Source: Acidimicrobiales bacterium
GTDB taxonomy: Bacteria > Actinomycetota > Acidimicrobiia > Acidimicrobiales > JAUJNH01
Assembly: GCA_030448245.1 (NCBI GenBank)
Contig: JAUJNH010000010.1
Coordinates: 34,906 to 98,905, forward strand
Direction: 5' to 3'
DNA: 64,000 bases
Position numbers and translations under genes: made by a program. Position 1 is the first letter of the stretch. Every line of letters starts with the position of its first letter. Of the stretch, positions 8,051-16,549 are shown one piece after another. Under the pieces are notes generated by a model. The model did not search any database. It worked only from the letters and a program-made list of their open reading frames with translations, and had not been told where the DNA came from.

Positions 8051-9520
8051 TCAGCGCTGGAGGTCGGCCATCCAGGCCTCGACCTCGTCGGCCTGGGACG
8101 GGAGGCCGGCGCTCAGGTTGCGGCGGCCGGTCTCGGTGACCAGCACGTCGTCCTCGATGCGCACGCCGATGCCCCGGTACCGCTCGGGCACGGTCAGGTC
8201 GTCCGGCTGGAAGTAGAGGCCCGGTTCGACGGTGAGGCAGATGCCGGGGACCAGGGTGCCCTTGCGGTACACCTCGGAGCGGGCGGCCGCGCAGTCGTGC
8301 ACGTCGAGGCCCAGCATGTGGCTGGTGCCGTGGAGGGTGTAGCGCCGGTGGTACTGGTGCTCCTCGTCGAGGGCCTCGGCGACGGTGCTGGTGAGGATGC
8401 CCCGCTCCACCAGCCACTCGGTGAGCACGGCCATGGCGGCCCGGTGGGGGGCGAGGAACTCGGCGCCGGGCCTCACCTCGGCCAGCGCCGCCAGCTGGGC
8501 CTGGTGGACGGCGTCGTAGACCTCTCGCTGGACGTCGCTGAACCGGCCGCTGATCGGGATCGTGCGGGTGACGTCGGCCGTGTAGAGCTCGGCCGACTCG
8601 ATGCCCATGTCGAGCAGGGCCAGGTCGCCGTCGCGGACGGGACCGGTGTTGTCGACCCAGTGGAGGGTGCAGGCGTGGGGCCCGCAGGCCACGATCGACC
8701 CGTAGCCGACGTCGTTGCCCTCGGTCCTGGCCCGACGCCAGAAGGTGCCCTCGATCCAGCGCTCGCCGTTGGCCCAGCGCTTGGCCACCGCCAGCTCGCG
8801 CACCGCGTCGTCGAACCCGCGGGCGGTGGCGTCGACGGCCTGCTGCAGCAGGGCGACCTCGTGCTCGTCCTTCACCAGGCGCAGCTCGGACAGCACCTGG
8901 GCCAGCTCGGCGTCCGGGTGGAGCTGGCCCTCGGCGAGCTCGGGCTGGGCCGGCGGCACGGCGGTGTCGACCCGGGCATCCAGATCGCGGAGCACCCGCA
9001 CCGGCGCTCCCTCGACCCGCTTCAGCGCCGCCTCCAGCTCGTCCAGCGGAGCGCACGCCACACCGAGCAGGACCTCGGCCTCGAGGCCGAGCCGGGGCCC
9101 CACCCACAGCTCGCCGTACCGGCGGTCGGTGAAGAACGCCTTTGTCGAGCGGTCCATCCGGGGCGGCACGAAGAGCGTGGCGTCGTGGCCGTGGGCGGTG
9201 GGGGCCAGCACCAGCACCCCGTCGGGCTGGAACGAGCCGGTCAGCCAGTAGTGGTCGCTGCCCGGGCGGAAGGGGTAGTCGGTGTCGTTGGCCCGCACCT
9301 TGAGCCCGCCCGTCGGCACGATCAGCCACTCGCCCGGGAACCGGCCGGAGAGGGCGGTGCGGCGGGCAACCGCGTAGGGGGCCACCGGTGCCAGGGCCGT
9401 GGCCTGTGGGGCCGGTGCCGCCCAGTCGGAGGACATGAAGGCGACCAGCGCGTCCGGGGTCAGGGGATCGTGGGTGACAGTGCCCTCGGGGGCCTCGCCG
9501 TGCTCCAGCTCGTCGGCCAT
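8051..9520 (-). CDS. pepP: Xaa-Pro aminopeptidase (M24B)
   Basis: A 489-residue aminopeptidase P, which removes an N-terminal residue preceding proline in the cytoplasm. The N-terminal creatinase-like domain (to about residue 200) is followed by the pita-bread domain. Metal ligands are seen in L-D-M-G-I-E, D-V-T-R-T-I-P, H-G-T-S-H-M-L-G-L-D-V-H-D, T-V-E-P-G-L-Y-F and I-E-D-D-V-L-V-T. Length and order are normal. The ATG at 9520 is preceded by TAGCCT at a six-base gap, with no Shine-Dalgarno. The gene is convergent with yqgE, with 16 bases between the stops. Confidence 0.92.
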   Translation of the reverse strand: MADELEHGEAPEGTVTHDPLTPDALVAFMSSDWAAPAPQATALAPVAPYAVARRTALSGRFPGEWLIVPTGGLKVRANDTDYPFRPGSDHYWLTGSFQPDGVLVLAPTAHGHDATLFVPPRMDRSTKAFFTDRRYGELWVGPRLGLEAEVLLGVACAPLDELEAALKRVEGAPVRVLRDLDARVDTAVPPAQPELAEGQLHPDAELAQVLSELRLVKDEHEVALLQQAVDATARGFDDAVRELAVAKRWANGERWIEGTFWRRARTEGNDVGYGSIVACGPHACTLHWVDNTGPVRDGDLALLDMGIESAELYTADVTRTIPISGRFSDVQREVYDAVHQAQLAALAEVRPGAEFLAPHRAAMAVLTEWLVERGILTSTVAEALDEEHQYHRRYTLHGTSHMLGLDVHDCAAARSEVYRKGTLVPGICLTVEPGLYFQPDDLTVPERYRGIGVRIEDDVLVTETGRRNLSAGLPSQADEVEAWMADLQR

Positions 9521-9526
9521 GGGTTC

Positions 9527-9532
9527 AGGCTA
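9527..9532 (-). promoter_or_regulatory. leaderless -10 element for pepP
   Basis: TAGCCT on the minus strand, six bases before the ATG at 9520. Confidence 0.5.
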
Positions 9533-9558
9533 CGGCTCGCCTGGCCACTTCGAGGTGG

Positions 9559-11327
9559 CTAGGGCCGGGGACCCGCTGGTTCCGGGGTCGGGACCACCAG
9601 GAGGGAACCGTCGTCGAGCTGCAGCTCCACGGCCGGAGCGAGGTGGTCGGCCTCGAAGGTCCACGCCTGCTTCATGGCGACGACGACGGCGGATGACGTC
9701 GAGGCGCTGCGGCCTGGTGGCCGCCGGGGCGGAGCGCAGCACGGTGCCCATGTCGTGGGCGATGGACTCCGGCGTGGCCCGGTTCTGGGTGACGACCGTC
9801 CCGTCGGCCTGGGTCTGGTCGAAGGTGTTGGAGACGTCGCCGACGTGCACCTGCTCGCCGGTGTTGGCGAAGTACTGCTCCTCGGGGTTGTTGTACTCGT
9901 CGGGCAGGCCGATGAGGTGGCCGAACTCGTGGGACGCCATGTTCCGGCGGGTGTCACTGGTGTAGAAGCGGCCGGCGTTCGAGCGGTTGGGGGGTGCCGG
10001 GGGCGCCGCGTCGGGCGTCGTGTCGACGGCGACGGAGGCGTCGGGTGGCGACCCGCCCGGCACCGGGTCGAAGACGAGGTCGTAGCGGCGCGAAGGGTCA
10101 GCTCGATCGGCGATGAGGAAGGTGCTCCAGTCCCGCTTCATGTCGTTCACCCAGAGGGCGACTGCGGCGTGAGTCGGGTTCTCGGTGAACTGGATGTTCA
10201 CGGTGACCCGCAGCTGCTTGGCTGCATCGTCGATCCGCCAGGCGTAGCGCCCCTCGATGATGTACTCAGAGCCCTCGACCCGCTCACGCTGGGTGGTCCG
10301 CTCGGCCCCCTGGTCGATCGGCCCGTGGCACAGGGCGTCGACCTTGGCCAGGTGCGCGGCCCCACCACCCCGTCGGCGCCGACGGCCGGCGTCGCCCGCT
10401 GGAACTCGATGACGGCGGTGCGGGTGGCGGCGTCGAAGGGTGCCGGTGACGGCTGGTGGCGTGGTCACGAGCGGTGTCTGGCGCAGCCGCTGCTGCAGCT
10501 CGAGGACTGCCGGCCCGGTGTCGTTGAGGCGGACGGTGGGGTGGGTGATGGTGCCGAGCGGCGATCCCGCCTGGTTGGCCCCGCTGGGCACCTCGACGAT
10601 GTGGAAGCGGTTGCGGTCGAGCGTGGGGGCCAGGGCGTCGAGCCGGGCCCAGGTGGCGAGGTCGGCCACGCCGGTGGCCGGCAATGGGGGGTGGGCGGTC
10701 TGGAAGGCGGTGACCGCGCTGGCGGTCGCTGCGTCGAACATCCCGGTGACGCTGACTGGGTTGCCGACCGCCGTGAGCCGCTGCTGCAGCTGGCCGATCT
10801 CCGGGGTGGGCCCGTCACCCACCTGCACCTGGTGGCGGGTGGGCGGGGTGACCGTGGGATCGGCGGTCGAGGAGCCAGGCATGGGGGGAGCCGTGGTGGT
10901 GGTCGCCCCCGTGCTCGAGGTGGTGGTCGGTCCGGTGGACGCTGCCGACGTGGTCGTGGTGGTGGACGAGGGCGGGATCGGTTGCTTCGGACGGGCCGGT
11001 GGCGGTGTCCAGCGGGGGAACCGGCGGCGCTGTGCTCTCGGCCTGCTGCTGGGTGCTCGAGGCGAGACCGGGGTCCATCTCGCCGAGCTCGCTGCCGTCG
11101 ACGGCGAGCAGGCGCTGCACGGACGCGGCCAGCACCTGGTTCGAGACGTCGTGGGCCACGGCGGTGCCCGGCGCCCTGGCCCCGCCGGGACCACGACCCG
11201 TGCGGGCCAGCCGCTGGACGAGCGCGGTCATGGTCGCGTTCGGGAGCGCGCGGGCAGCTGTGGTGGGCGCCTCGTCGGTGACGTCCGGTGCCTTCAGCCG
11301 ATCCGTCCGACGGTCGCGCACCGCCAC
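9559..11327 (-). pseudogene. frameshifted peptidoglycan-binding / metzincin-like protein
   Basis: A single gene can be followed across several frames, giving a protein of about 590 residues. The order is an N-terminal segment with repeated V-Q-R-L, a Thr-rich linker, two PG_binding_1-type repeats (G-P-T-P-E-I-G-Q-L-Q-Q-R-L and D-T-G-P-A-V-L-E-L-Q-Q-R-L), and a metallopeptidase domain with H-E-F-G-H-L-I-G-L-P-D-E-Y, the HExxHxxGxxD metzincin form. The C-terminus continues in another frame to 9559. Frame breaks fall near 10980, at a C run near 10431 (+1), near 10350 (-1) and near 9690. The layout is like cargo proteins of extracellular contractile injection systems. Unless these are sequence errors, the gene is dead. 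Confidence 0.65.
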
Positions 11328-11384
11328 CTCCCGAGCTCGAACCGAGCGTACCGGCGGGCTGCTGGCCGAACGTGCAGAATCCGG

Positions 11385-12653
11385 CTAGGCGGGCTTGGGG
11401 TCGGGCGCCAGGCGCACGGCGGCTGCCGCCAGCTTGTAGGCGACCTCGGCGGGGCCGATCTCGTCCGGGCGCAGCAGGTTGGCCATGATGCGCAGCACCC
11501 AGGACATCAGCGTCTCGCTGCCCATCCCGACGGCGACGAGGCGGCGGAGCAGGGCGGGGCGGCCGATGACCTGGGCGAACAGGTTGGCCACCTTGAAGTA
11601 CAGGCCGTACTCGTCGTCGAGGAGCCCGGGGTAGGTGGAGAGCACCAGGCCGTCACCGGTGGTGAGGGCCTCGCCCAGCACGCCGGCCGCCATGCGACCG
11701 GTCTCGTAGGCGTAGTCGATGCCCTCGCCGTTGAACGGGTTGACCGTGCCGGCGGCGTCGCCGATGGCGAGCCAGGTCGGGCCGGCCTTCGGTCCGACCG
11801 AACCGCCCATCGGAAGCTTGCCGCCGGTGGGCGGGGCCAGCGCCTCCGGCCCCAGCTCCCACCAGCCGGGGGCGGTGGCGGCGTACTCGGCCAGCAGGTG
11901 CGTGGTGTTCACCGAGCGGAAGTCGCGGAAGGTGGAGAGCAGCCCGATCCCGACGTTCACGGTGCCGTCGCCGAGCGGGAAGATCCAGCCGTACCCGGGG
12001 AGGCTGTTGTCGTTGCGGTCGCGCACGTCGAGCGCCGACTCGATCCACGGCTCCTTCGACAGCGGGCTCTCCCAGTAGCCCCGGATGGCCAGGCCGTACG
12101 CCATCTGGCGGTTCCGGGCGGTGCCCAGCGCCCGGCCGAAGCGGCTGTTCGACCCGTCGGCCACCACCACGTAGCGGGCCCGCAGCTCGGCGGTGGTTCC
12201 GCTCGTGTCCTTGACGGAGGCGCCGCGGCACAGGCCCCGGTCGAAGAGCGGCGCCGTGGCCTCGACCCCGTCGAGCACGGTGGCGCCGGCGGTGGCCGCG
12301 TGGTCGGCCACGACCTGGTCGATGTCACGCCGCCGCACCACGAAGCCGTGGCTGGGCAGCACCGGGTGGCTGGGCCAGGACAGCTCCATGGTCCGGGAGC
12401 CGGCCGTGGCCCGAAGGCCGTCGTAGCGGTGGAAGCGGTCGAGCTCGGGGGTCAGGCCCATCTCGTCGAGCTGGTGCACCGCTCGGGGGGTGAGGGCGTC
12501 GCCGCAGGTCTTGTCGCGGGGGAAGGCCTTCTTCTCGACGACCACCACGTCGTGGCCGGCGCGAGCCAGCCAGTAGGCGGCCGCCGATCCGGCGGGGCCC
12601 CCGCCGATCACCAGCACGTCGTGGGTCCGGGCTGACGTCGCGGCGAGATCCAT
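11385..12653 (-). CDS. geranylgeranyl reductase-family flavoprotein
   Basis: A 422-residue FAD-dependent oxidoreductase of the geranylgeranyl reductase family, which saturates double bonds in isoprenoid chains such as menaquinone side chains or isoprenoid lipids. The Rossmann motif G-G-G-P-A-G-S-A-A-A-Y-W is at residues 16-27. The family hallmark follows as D-K-T-C-G-D-A-L-T-P-R, and the second FAD motif as G-D-A-A-G-T-V-N-P-F-N-G-E-G-I. I start at ATG 12653, with CAGGAT eight bases upstream; the in-frame extension to 12692 overlaps that hexamer. The actual substrate is not determined. Confidence 0.88.
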   Translation of the reverse strand: MDLAATSARTHDVLVIGGGPAGSAAAYWLARAGHDVVVVEKKAFPRDKTCGDALTPRAVHQLDEMGLTPELDRFHRYDGLRATAGSRTMELSWPSHPVLPSHGFVVRRRDIDQVVADHAATAGATVLDGVEATAPLFDRGLCRGASVKDTSGTTAELRARYVVVADGSNSRFGRALGTARNRQMAYGLAIRGYWESPLSKEPWIESALDVRDRNDNSLPGYGWIFPLGDGTVNVGIGLLSTFRDFRSVNTTHLLAEYAATAPGWWELGPEALAPPTGGKLPMGGSVGPKAGPTWLAIGDAAGTVNPFNGEGIDYAYETGRMAAGVLGEALTTGDGLVLSTYPGLLDDEYGLYFKVANLFAQVIGRPALLRRLVAVGMGSETLMSWVLRIMANLLRPDEIGPAEVAYKLAAAAVRLAPDPKPA

Positions 12654-12725
12654 CGACGGCCATCCTGCCCCTGGCCTCCGGGTCCTGCCCAATGAGGCCG
12701 ACCGAATCAGGGAGGTTGACGAGAA

Positions 12726-12733
12726 AAACGTTC
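12726..12733. promoter_or_regulatory. AAACGTTC motif upstream of phoU
   Basis: It lies in the perfect inverted repeat GAGAA-n5-TTCTC (12721-12735), 18 bases before the phoU -10 hexamer. It therefore occupies the -35 position and could be an operator or an unusual -35. Confidence 0.35.
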
Positions 12734-12751
12734 TCTCAGCGCTTTCGCAGA

Positions 12752-12757
12752 TAGAAT
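12752..12757 (+). promoter_or_regulatory. leaderless -10 element for phoU
   Basis: TAGAAT, eight bases before GTG 12766; one of the closest matches to the TAnnnT consensus in the window. Confidence 0.6.
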
Positions 12758-12765
12758 CTCAGGCC

Positions 12766-13407
12766 GTGGCGACTGCACCTGACCTGCGCCGCCGGTTCCA
12801 CCGAGACCTCGAGGCCGTGGACGTCCAGGTCTGCCGGATGTACGAGCTGCTGCAGACGTCACTGGCCGAGGCCACCGTGGTCCTGACGAGCGGAGACGTG
12901 GTCCGGGCGCGCGAGGTCGTTCGCCGGGACGGGGCGATCGACGAGCTCGACCACGAGCTCGAGGCGTCGATCATCCGCATCCTGCACCTGCAGTCACCGG
13001 TGGCGGGGGACCTGCGCTACCTGGTCACCGTGCTGCGGGTGGCTCCCGAGCTGGAGCGCAGCGCCGACCTGGCTGAGCACATCGCCGCCCGCGCCGCCGC
13101 CGGCCTCGGCGCCTCGCTCACCCCCGAGCTCGTTGACCACGTGCGGAGGATGGGTGATGTGGCCGAGCGGATGTGGGCCGTGGCAGCCGAGGCCTGGTGC
13201 GAGCGGGCGCCGGCCGCCGTGGCCACCCTCGAGGCGCTGGACGACCAGATGGACCAGCTGCACGACCAGCTGCACGACCAGCTCCAGGGCGGCGCGCTGC
13301 CGTTGGGGCCTTCGGTGGAGATGGCGCTCGTCGGCCGGTTCTACGAGCGCCTGGGCGACCACGCCCTGCACGTCACCGAGCGCCTGGGCTACGCCGCCGG
13401 CGCCTGA
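12766..13407 (+). CDS. phoU: PhoU phosphate-signalling protein
   Basis: A 213-residue PhoU-family protein, a cytoplasmic helical-bundle regulator linking the Pst phosphate transporter to the PhoR/PhoB-type two-component system. The two three-helix repeats are seen, with metal-binding sequences E-R-S-A-D-L-A-E-H-I in the first half and Y-E-R-L-G-D-H-A-L-H-V in the second. Length is normal. A short repeat Q-L-H-D-Q-L-H-D-Q-L sits near residue 165. No pst genes are nearby, so it stands alone. The leaderless GTG start has TAGAAT upstream. Confidence 0.92.
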   Translation: MATAPDLRRRFHRDLEAVDVQVCRMYELLQTSLAEATVVLTSGDVVRAREVVRRDGAIDELDHELEASIIRILHLQSPVAGDLRYLVTVLRVAPELERSADLAEHIAARAAAGLGASLTPELVDHVRRMGDVAERMWAVAAEAWCERAPAAVATLEALDDQMDQLHDQLHDQLQGGALPLGPSVEMALVGRFYERLGDHALHVTERLGYAAGA

Positions 13408-13434
13408 TCCGAGGCGCTGGGCGGCGACGGCCCG

Positions 13435-13764
13435 TCAGCGGCGGCCGCCTCCCTGGCCGCCGAACGACTTGGGCTTGGGCGGAGCCTTGAACGGCGCCTC
13501 GACGATGGCCTCGAACTGCTCGTCGCTCGGCTGCTTCGGGTCGTTCAGGTTGCGCAGGAAGAGCTTGAGGGCGGCCCGGCCGGCGACGACGTGGTCACCC
13601 TTCAAGCCGTTGGACCGGGTCAGGGCGTCCTTGGCTCGCTCGACCCGCTCCTTGCGGCGGGCCCGCTCTTCCTCGCTCCGCTCGGTCTTCGGCCTGTCCG
13701 GCGTGGCGGACGCGGCGCGGGCGCTGACCTCTTCAGCGGTGGTCAGGCGGGGGCGCGGGGGCAT
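13435..13764 (-). CDS. small highly charged protein
   Basis: A 109-residue soluble protein not recognised as a known domain. The middle (residues 25-52) is strongly charged (E-R-S-E-E-E-R-A-R-R-K-E-R-V-E-R-A) and likely helical. The C-terminus is basic and Gly-rich. ATG 13764 has TAACCT six bases upstream, the same promoter arrangement as its neighbours, which supports it as a real gene. It is convergent with phoU. Confidence 0.65.
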   Translation of the reverse strand: MPPRPRLTTAEEVSARAASATPDRPKTERSEEERARRKERVERAKDALTRSNGLKGDHVVAGRAALKLFLRNLNDPKQPSDEQFEAIVEAPFKAPPKPKSFGGQGGGRR

Positions 13765-13770
13765 GGCGGC

Positions 13771-13776
13771 AGGTTA
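13771..13776 (-). promoter_or_regulatory. leaderless -10 element
   Basis: TAACCT on the minus strand, six bases before the ATG at 13764. Confidence 0.45.
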
Positions 13777-13806
13777 GACCGCGCACCGCCGCTCACCCCC
13801 GGGCCG

Positions 13807-14763
13807 TCAGGGCCGCTCGTACGAGAAGGTCCGCCTGCCGAGGGCGATCCTGGTGCCGGGAGAGATGGGCATCACCTGGCCCGGTGCCAGCGGCGTCCAG
13901 GCCAGCGCCCCGGGTGGCAGGACGTGGGTGGGGGCTGCCCCCAGGTCGCGCACCGCCACCCCGGCCGCGTCCACCCGCACCTCGGCGTGCACGCCGGCGA
14001 CGCCCGGTCCGACCACGGTGAGCGGGATGGCGACTCCGGTCTGCACGGCCGGGCTGGTGTGGGGCGTGCTGCCGAGCACGCAGGTGCGCTCGAGCACAGC
14101 CGAGCTCCCGTCGTCGAGCACGAGGCGCCCGGCCGGCGAACCCCCTGACGACGGTGCGGTCGGCGGCGGTCGCAGCGGCGCCGACACCTGTTCGGCTGCC
14201 GGCGGCTCGGGTGCTGGCCGCGGGGGAGGCCAGGCGACCGGGGGCGGCCCCTGCGGGGGCGCCGGAGCACCGGGACCGGCCCCGGGCCGGGGTGAGGGCT
14301 CCGTGGCCGTCGACAGGCTGAAGCTGACGCCGTCACCGGGCACCACGCCGTCCTCGAGGTCCAGGGTCGAGCTCGAGGTCGGCACCATCGGCGTGACCGT
14401 GTTGCGCCCTAGGAAGAAGCTCCGCCGGTCCGTGACCACCTGGTCGACCCACCCGTTGGGGACGTGCACGCCGTCGGCGACGACCGCTCCCCAGCCGTGC
14501 ACCACGACACGCAGACCGCCATCTTCGGGGGTGGCCGCGGCCAGGGCGGGGACAGCCTCGGCGTCGCCGGCGTTGAGCACCGCGGCCAGGCGCGCCCCCA
14601 TCTGGTGCGACGGCACCGAACCGGAGGCCACGCCCTGCACCTCCTGCAGCAGCTGGGTCACCATCAGCCCGCCCCCGTTCGGCCCCGTCTCGAACCACAG
14701 CAGGACCTCGCCCAGGCGGGCCACGGAGCTGGCGCCGGGCAACACCTGCACGTTGGACAGCAC
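13807..14763 (-). CDS. FHA-domain-like protein with proline-rich linker
   Basis: A 318-residue cytoplasmic protein. The C-terminal 90 residues (I-P-L-T-V-V-G-P-G-V-A-G-V-H-A-E-V, then A-L-G-R-R-T-F) look like a forkhead-associated fold, a phosphothreonine-binding module. The usual G-R and S-x-x-H are degraded (V-A-G-V-H-A-E), so phosphopeptide binding is uncertain. The first 150 residues form an unrecognised domain with a second possible FHA-like segment (S-F-F-L-G-R-N-T-V). Between them is a Pro/Ala linker of about 60 residues. The GTG start has TAGCCT seven bases upstream. Confidence 0.6.
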   Translation of the reverse strand: MLSNVQVLPGASSVARLGEVLLWFETGPNGGGLMVTQLLQEVQGVASGSVPSHQMGARLAAVLNAGDAEAVPALAAATPEDGGLRVVVHGWGAVVADGVHVPNGWVDQVVTDRRSFFLGRNTVTPMVPTSSSTLDLEDGVVPGDGVSFSLSTATEPSPRPGAGPGAPAPPQGPPPVAWPPPRPAPEPPAAEQVSAPLRPPPTAPSSGGSPAGRLVLDDGSSAVLERTCVLGSTPHTSPAVQTGVAIPLTVVGPGVAGVHAEVRVDAAGVAVRDLGAAPTHVLPPGALAWTPLAPGQVMPISPGTRIALGRRTFSYERP

Positions 14764-14838
14764 CGACGGGAGGCTAGCGGTGGCCGCAGAGCTCCGGATG
14801 GGCCGGTCGACGTGGGCGGGTTTGTGCCGAGGTGCCCG

Positions 14839-14844
14839 TAGACT
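14839..14844 (+). promoter_or_regulatory. leaderless -10 element
   Basis: TAGACT, eight bases before ATG 14853. The divergent FHA gene has its own TAGCCT on the minus strand at 14771-14776. Confidence 0.55.
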
Positions 14845-14852
14845 GGCGCCCG

Positions 14853-15101
14853 ATGGACTCCACCCCCCAACTCGACGCCTTCCTCGTCCGCACCGAGCGG
14901 GAGACCTCGTTCGGTCCCGGCCAGCTGCAGGATCTGCTGTTCGACCTGTGGGGCGACATGAAGGACACCCCGGCGCAGCCCGAGGTCGAGCGCTGGCTCA
15001 CCCTCACGGTCGAGCGGCACCTGTTCTCGGCCGACGAGGTGCGCGACGCCCTGACCAGCATCCGCGACCTGGCCGACCTGGTCCCGGCCGAGTCCCACTA
15101 G
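14853..15101 (+). CDS. small acidic protein of unknown function
   Basis: An 82-residue acidic, soluble and mainly helical protein. It contains a conserved-looking core L-Q-D-L-L-F-D-L-W-G-D-M-K-D and W-L-T-L-T-V-E-R-H-L-F. No domain is recognised. The start at ATG 14853 rather than GTG 14832 is chosen because TAGACT sits at the right distance for a leaderless message. A GC-rich hairpin follows the stop. Confidence 0.65.
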   Translation: MDSTPQLDAFLVRTERETSFGPGQLQDLLFDLWGDMKDTPAQPEVERWLTLTVERHLFSADEVRDALTSIRDLADLVPAESH

Positions 15102-15117
15102 TCACGAACGCTCGGGT

Positions 15118-15147
15118 GCCCGGCCGGGCGGCGAGGCCCGGCCGGGC
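15118..15147 (+). terminator. GC-rich hairpin after 14853-15101
   Basis: Perfect 12-bp stem GCCCGGCCGGGC repeated on both sides of the 6-base loop GGCGAG, 16 bases after the stop. Both arms are themselves palindromic. No T run follows. Confidence 0.5.
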
Positions 15148-15149
15148 CG

Positions 15150-15696
15150 CGGTGTCACCGTAGGGGCCAACGGCAAACTCCGCTTCGTCGGAAAGTAGCC
15201 CACCCAGCCGCATTGCGCACCTGCTCCGTTGGCATCGGTGCGGTGAAGCGAGAGGGCCGCCCGACGTGTCCCCGGAGCGGTATCTCGACGCGAACCGACC
15301 CGGTCCAGCGTCGGCCTGGGTCCCCCTCCAGTGGCCCTCCTCGCCCCCGCTCCAGACCGTTCCCAAGCCCGCGACAGGGCTTGACGGATGGCGGAAACAA
15401 GCAGAACATGCTGGAGACCGCACGTGCGTTGACCGACGAAAGGGGGAAGCCCAATGGTTCGGGAAGACCACGGTGAGGAGCGCGGGCCGCCCGGTTCTTG
15501 AGGCTCGGCGGGGGTAGGAAATTCCCCGACCGGGCCGGACCAGCACGGCCACCGGAACGCCACCGCACACCGAGCGACGACGAGGCCCGCATGGCCGCCG
15601 GTTCCGACGGAAGCTTCCCGAGGAACGGCTCGCCCAGGAGGACGGTCTCTCACCCACAAAGCCGGACGGTGCCCAACGGCGCGCCGCTTGCAAGCT
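15150..15696 (+). ncRNA. candidate structured RNA, no supported protein gene
   Basis: About 550 bases between a hairpin and a terminator where no reading frame looks like a protein on either strand. The sequence is less GC-uniform than the surrounding genes and has A-rich, GNRA-like words (GGCGGAAACAAGC, CGACGAAAGGGG, GTAGGAAATTCCCC). It ends on a 15-bp UUCG-capped hairpin. I compared it by eye with RNase P RNA, tmRNA, SRP RNA and group II intron domain V and found no match. The strand is assumed from the terminator. It could also be the scar of a lost mobile element. Confidence 0.35.
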
Positions 15697-15730
15697 GAGA
15701 GGAGGGTCGGCTTCGGCCGGCCCTCCTCTC
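15697..15730. terminator. 15-bp UUCG-loop hairpin terminator
   Basis: GAGAGGAGGGTCGGC and GCCGGCCCTCCTCTC enclose TTCG; one G-T pair, otherwise perfect. It overlaps the stop codon of the minus-strand glycosyltransferase and closes the gene-free stretch on the plus side, so it may serve both strands. Confidence 0.75.
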
Positions 15731-16532
15731 ATGTCGCGTCCCGGTTCCCGAGGTCCCGGGGCGGCGGGCCCCACCGGCCGAGGAGGAAGTCGCGCACGGC
15801 CAGCCGGCTGGGGCGGTCCCGGGTCACGGCGGGGACCTCGAGGCCGAGGCGGACCGCCGCCCGGTAGGAGCCGAACCAGCGCCGAACCAGGTGCAGGGTG
15901 TTGCGGGACCTCAGGTACCGGCTCACCTCCTCCGAGCCGAGCCCTGTGTTGCGGGCCGTCGCTCCCCAGACCTGCCCGCTGAGCCACCCCCTGGCCCGGG
16001 CGCGCAGGGCGAGGTCGGCCTCTTCGCAGTAGGCGAAGTAGGCCTCGTCGAACAGGCCGACCTGCTCGAGGCAGGCCAGGCGCGCCACCAGCAGCGTCCC
16101 GTGGGGATAGCCCGCAGCCGCCCAGTCGCCCGAACGCACCGCGGGCACGCTGATGCCCCCGAAGTAGGGGTCGACGACCGGCACCTCGTCCAGGCCCAGG
16201 TCGGCGCCGGCCAGCCCGGCGCGCGGGCGGGCGGCTGCCACCTCGACGATCCGGTCGAGGGCGCCCTCGCCCACCTCGACGTCGTGAGGGCAGACCGCCA
16301 CCCAGGGCGTCGTGGCCCGCCTGAGGCCGGCGTTCGCCGCAGACCCGAAGCCGACGTTGCCGCCCGTGGCGACCACCTCCACCCCATCGAGGTCGGGCGG
16401 ATGCGACGAGGCGTTGTCGGCCACGACGACCCGGAGCCGGCCCGACCACGCCGTCCGAAGCGACGCCACCGTGGCAGCCAGGGCGGCAGGCTGGTTGCGG
16501 TGCACCACGACGACGGTGAGCTCGCCGGCCAC
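15729..16532 (-). CDS. family 2 glycosyltransferase
   Basis: A 267-residue GT-A-fold glycosyltransferase. The nucleotide-binding strand is V-V-V-V-H-R-N-Q, followed by V-V-A-D-N-A-S and G-G-N-V-G-F-G-S-A-A-N-A-G. A later Y-F-A-Y-C-E-E-A-D-L-A-L-R motif is typical of rhamnosyl- and galactofuranosyl-transferases of the actinobacterial wall. The usual D-x-D appears as H-D-V-E. No membrane segment is visible. The GTG start follows the uvrD-like stop by 17 bases, so the pair probably forms an operon, though the functions do not suggest a shared pathway. Confidence 0.82.
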   Translation of the reverse strand: MAGELTVVVVHRNQPAALAATVASLRTAWSGRLRVVVADNASSHPPDLDGVEVVATGGNVGFGSAANAGLRRATTPWVAVCPHDVEVGEGALDRIVEVAAARPRAGLAGADLGLDEVPVVDPYFGGISVPAVRSGDWAAAGYPHGTLLVARLACLEQVGLFDEAYFAYCEEADLALRARARGWLSGQVWGATARNTGLGSEEVSRYLRSRNTLHLVRRWFGSYRAAVRLGLEVPAVTRDRPSRLAVRDFLLGRWGPPPRDLGNRDAT

Positions 16533-16549
16533 CGGCGCAGCCTGCCGGC

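Noticed and set aside
10815..11000. A histidine-rich metal-binding segment read in one frame of the metzincin gene
   Set aside because: The His run is the out-of-frame reading of the Thr-rich linker and arises from the frameshift.
15150..15696. RNase P RNA, tmRNA, SRP RNA or group II intron
   Set aside because: None of the universally conserved landmarks (GGAAAGUCC-type core, tag ORF with tRNA-like ends, SRP tetraloop helix, domain V with GAAA) could be found on either strand.
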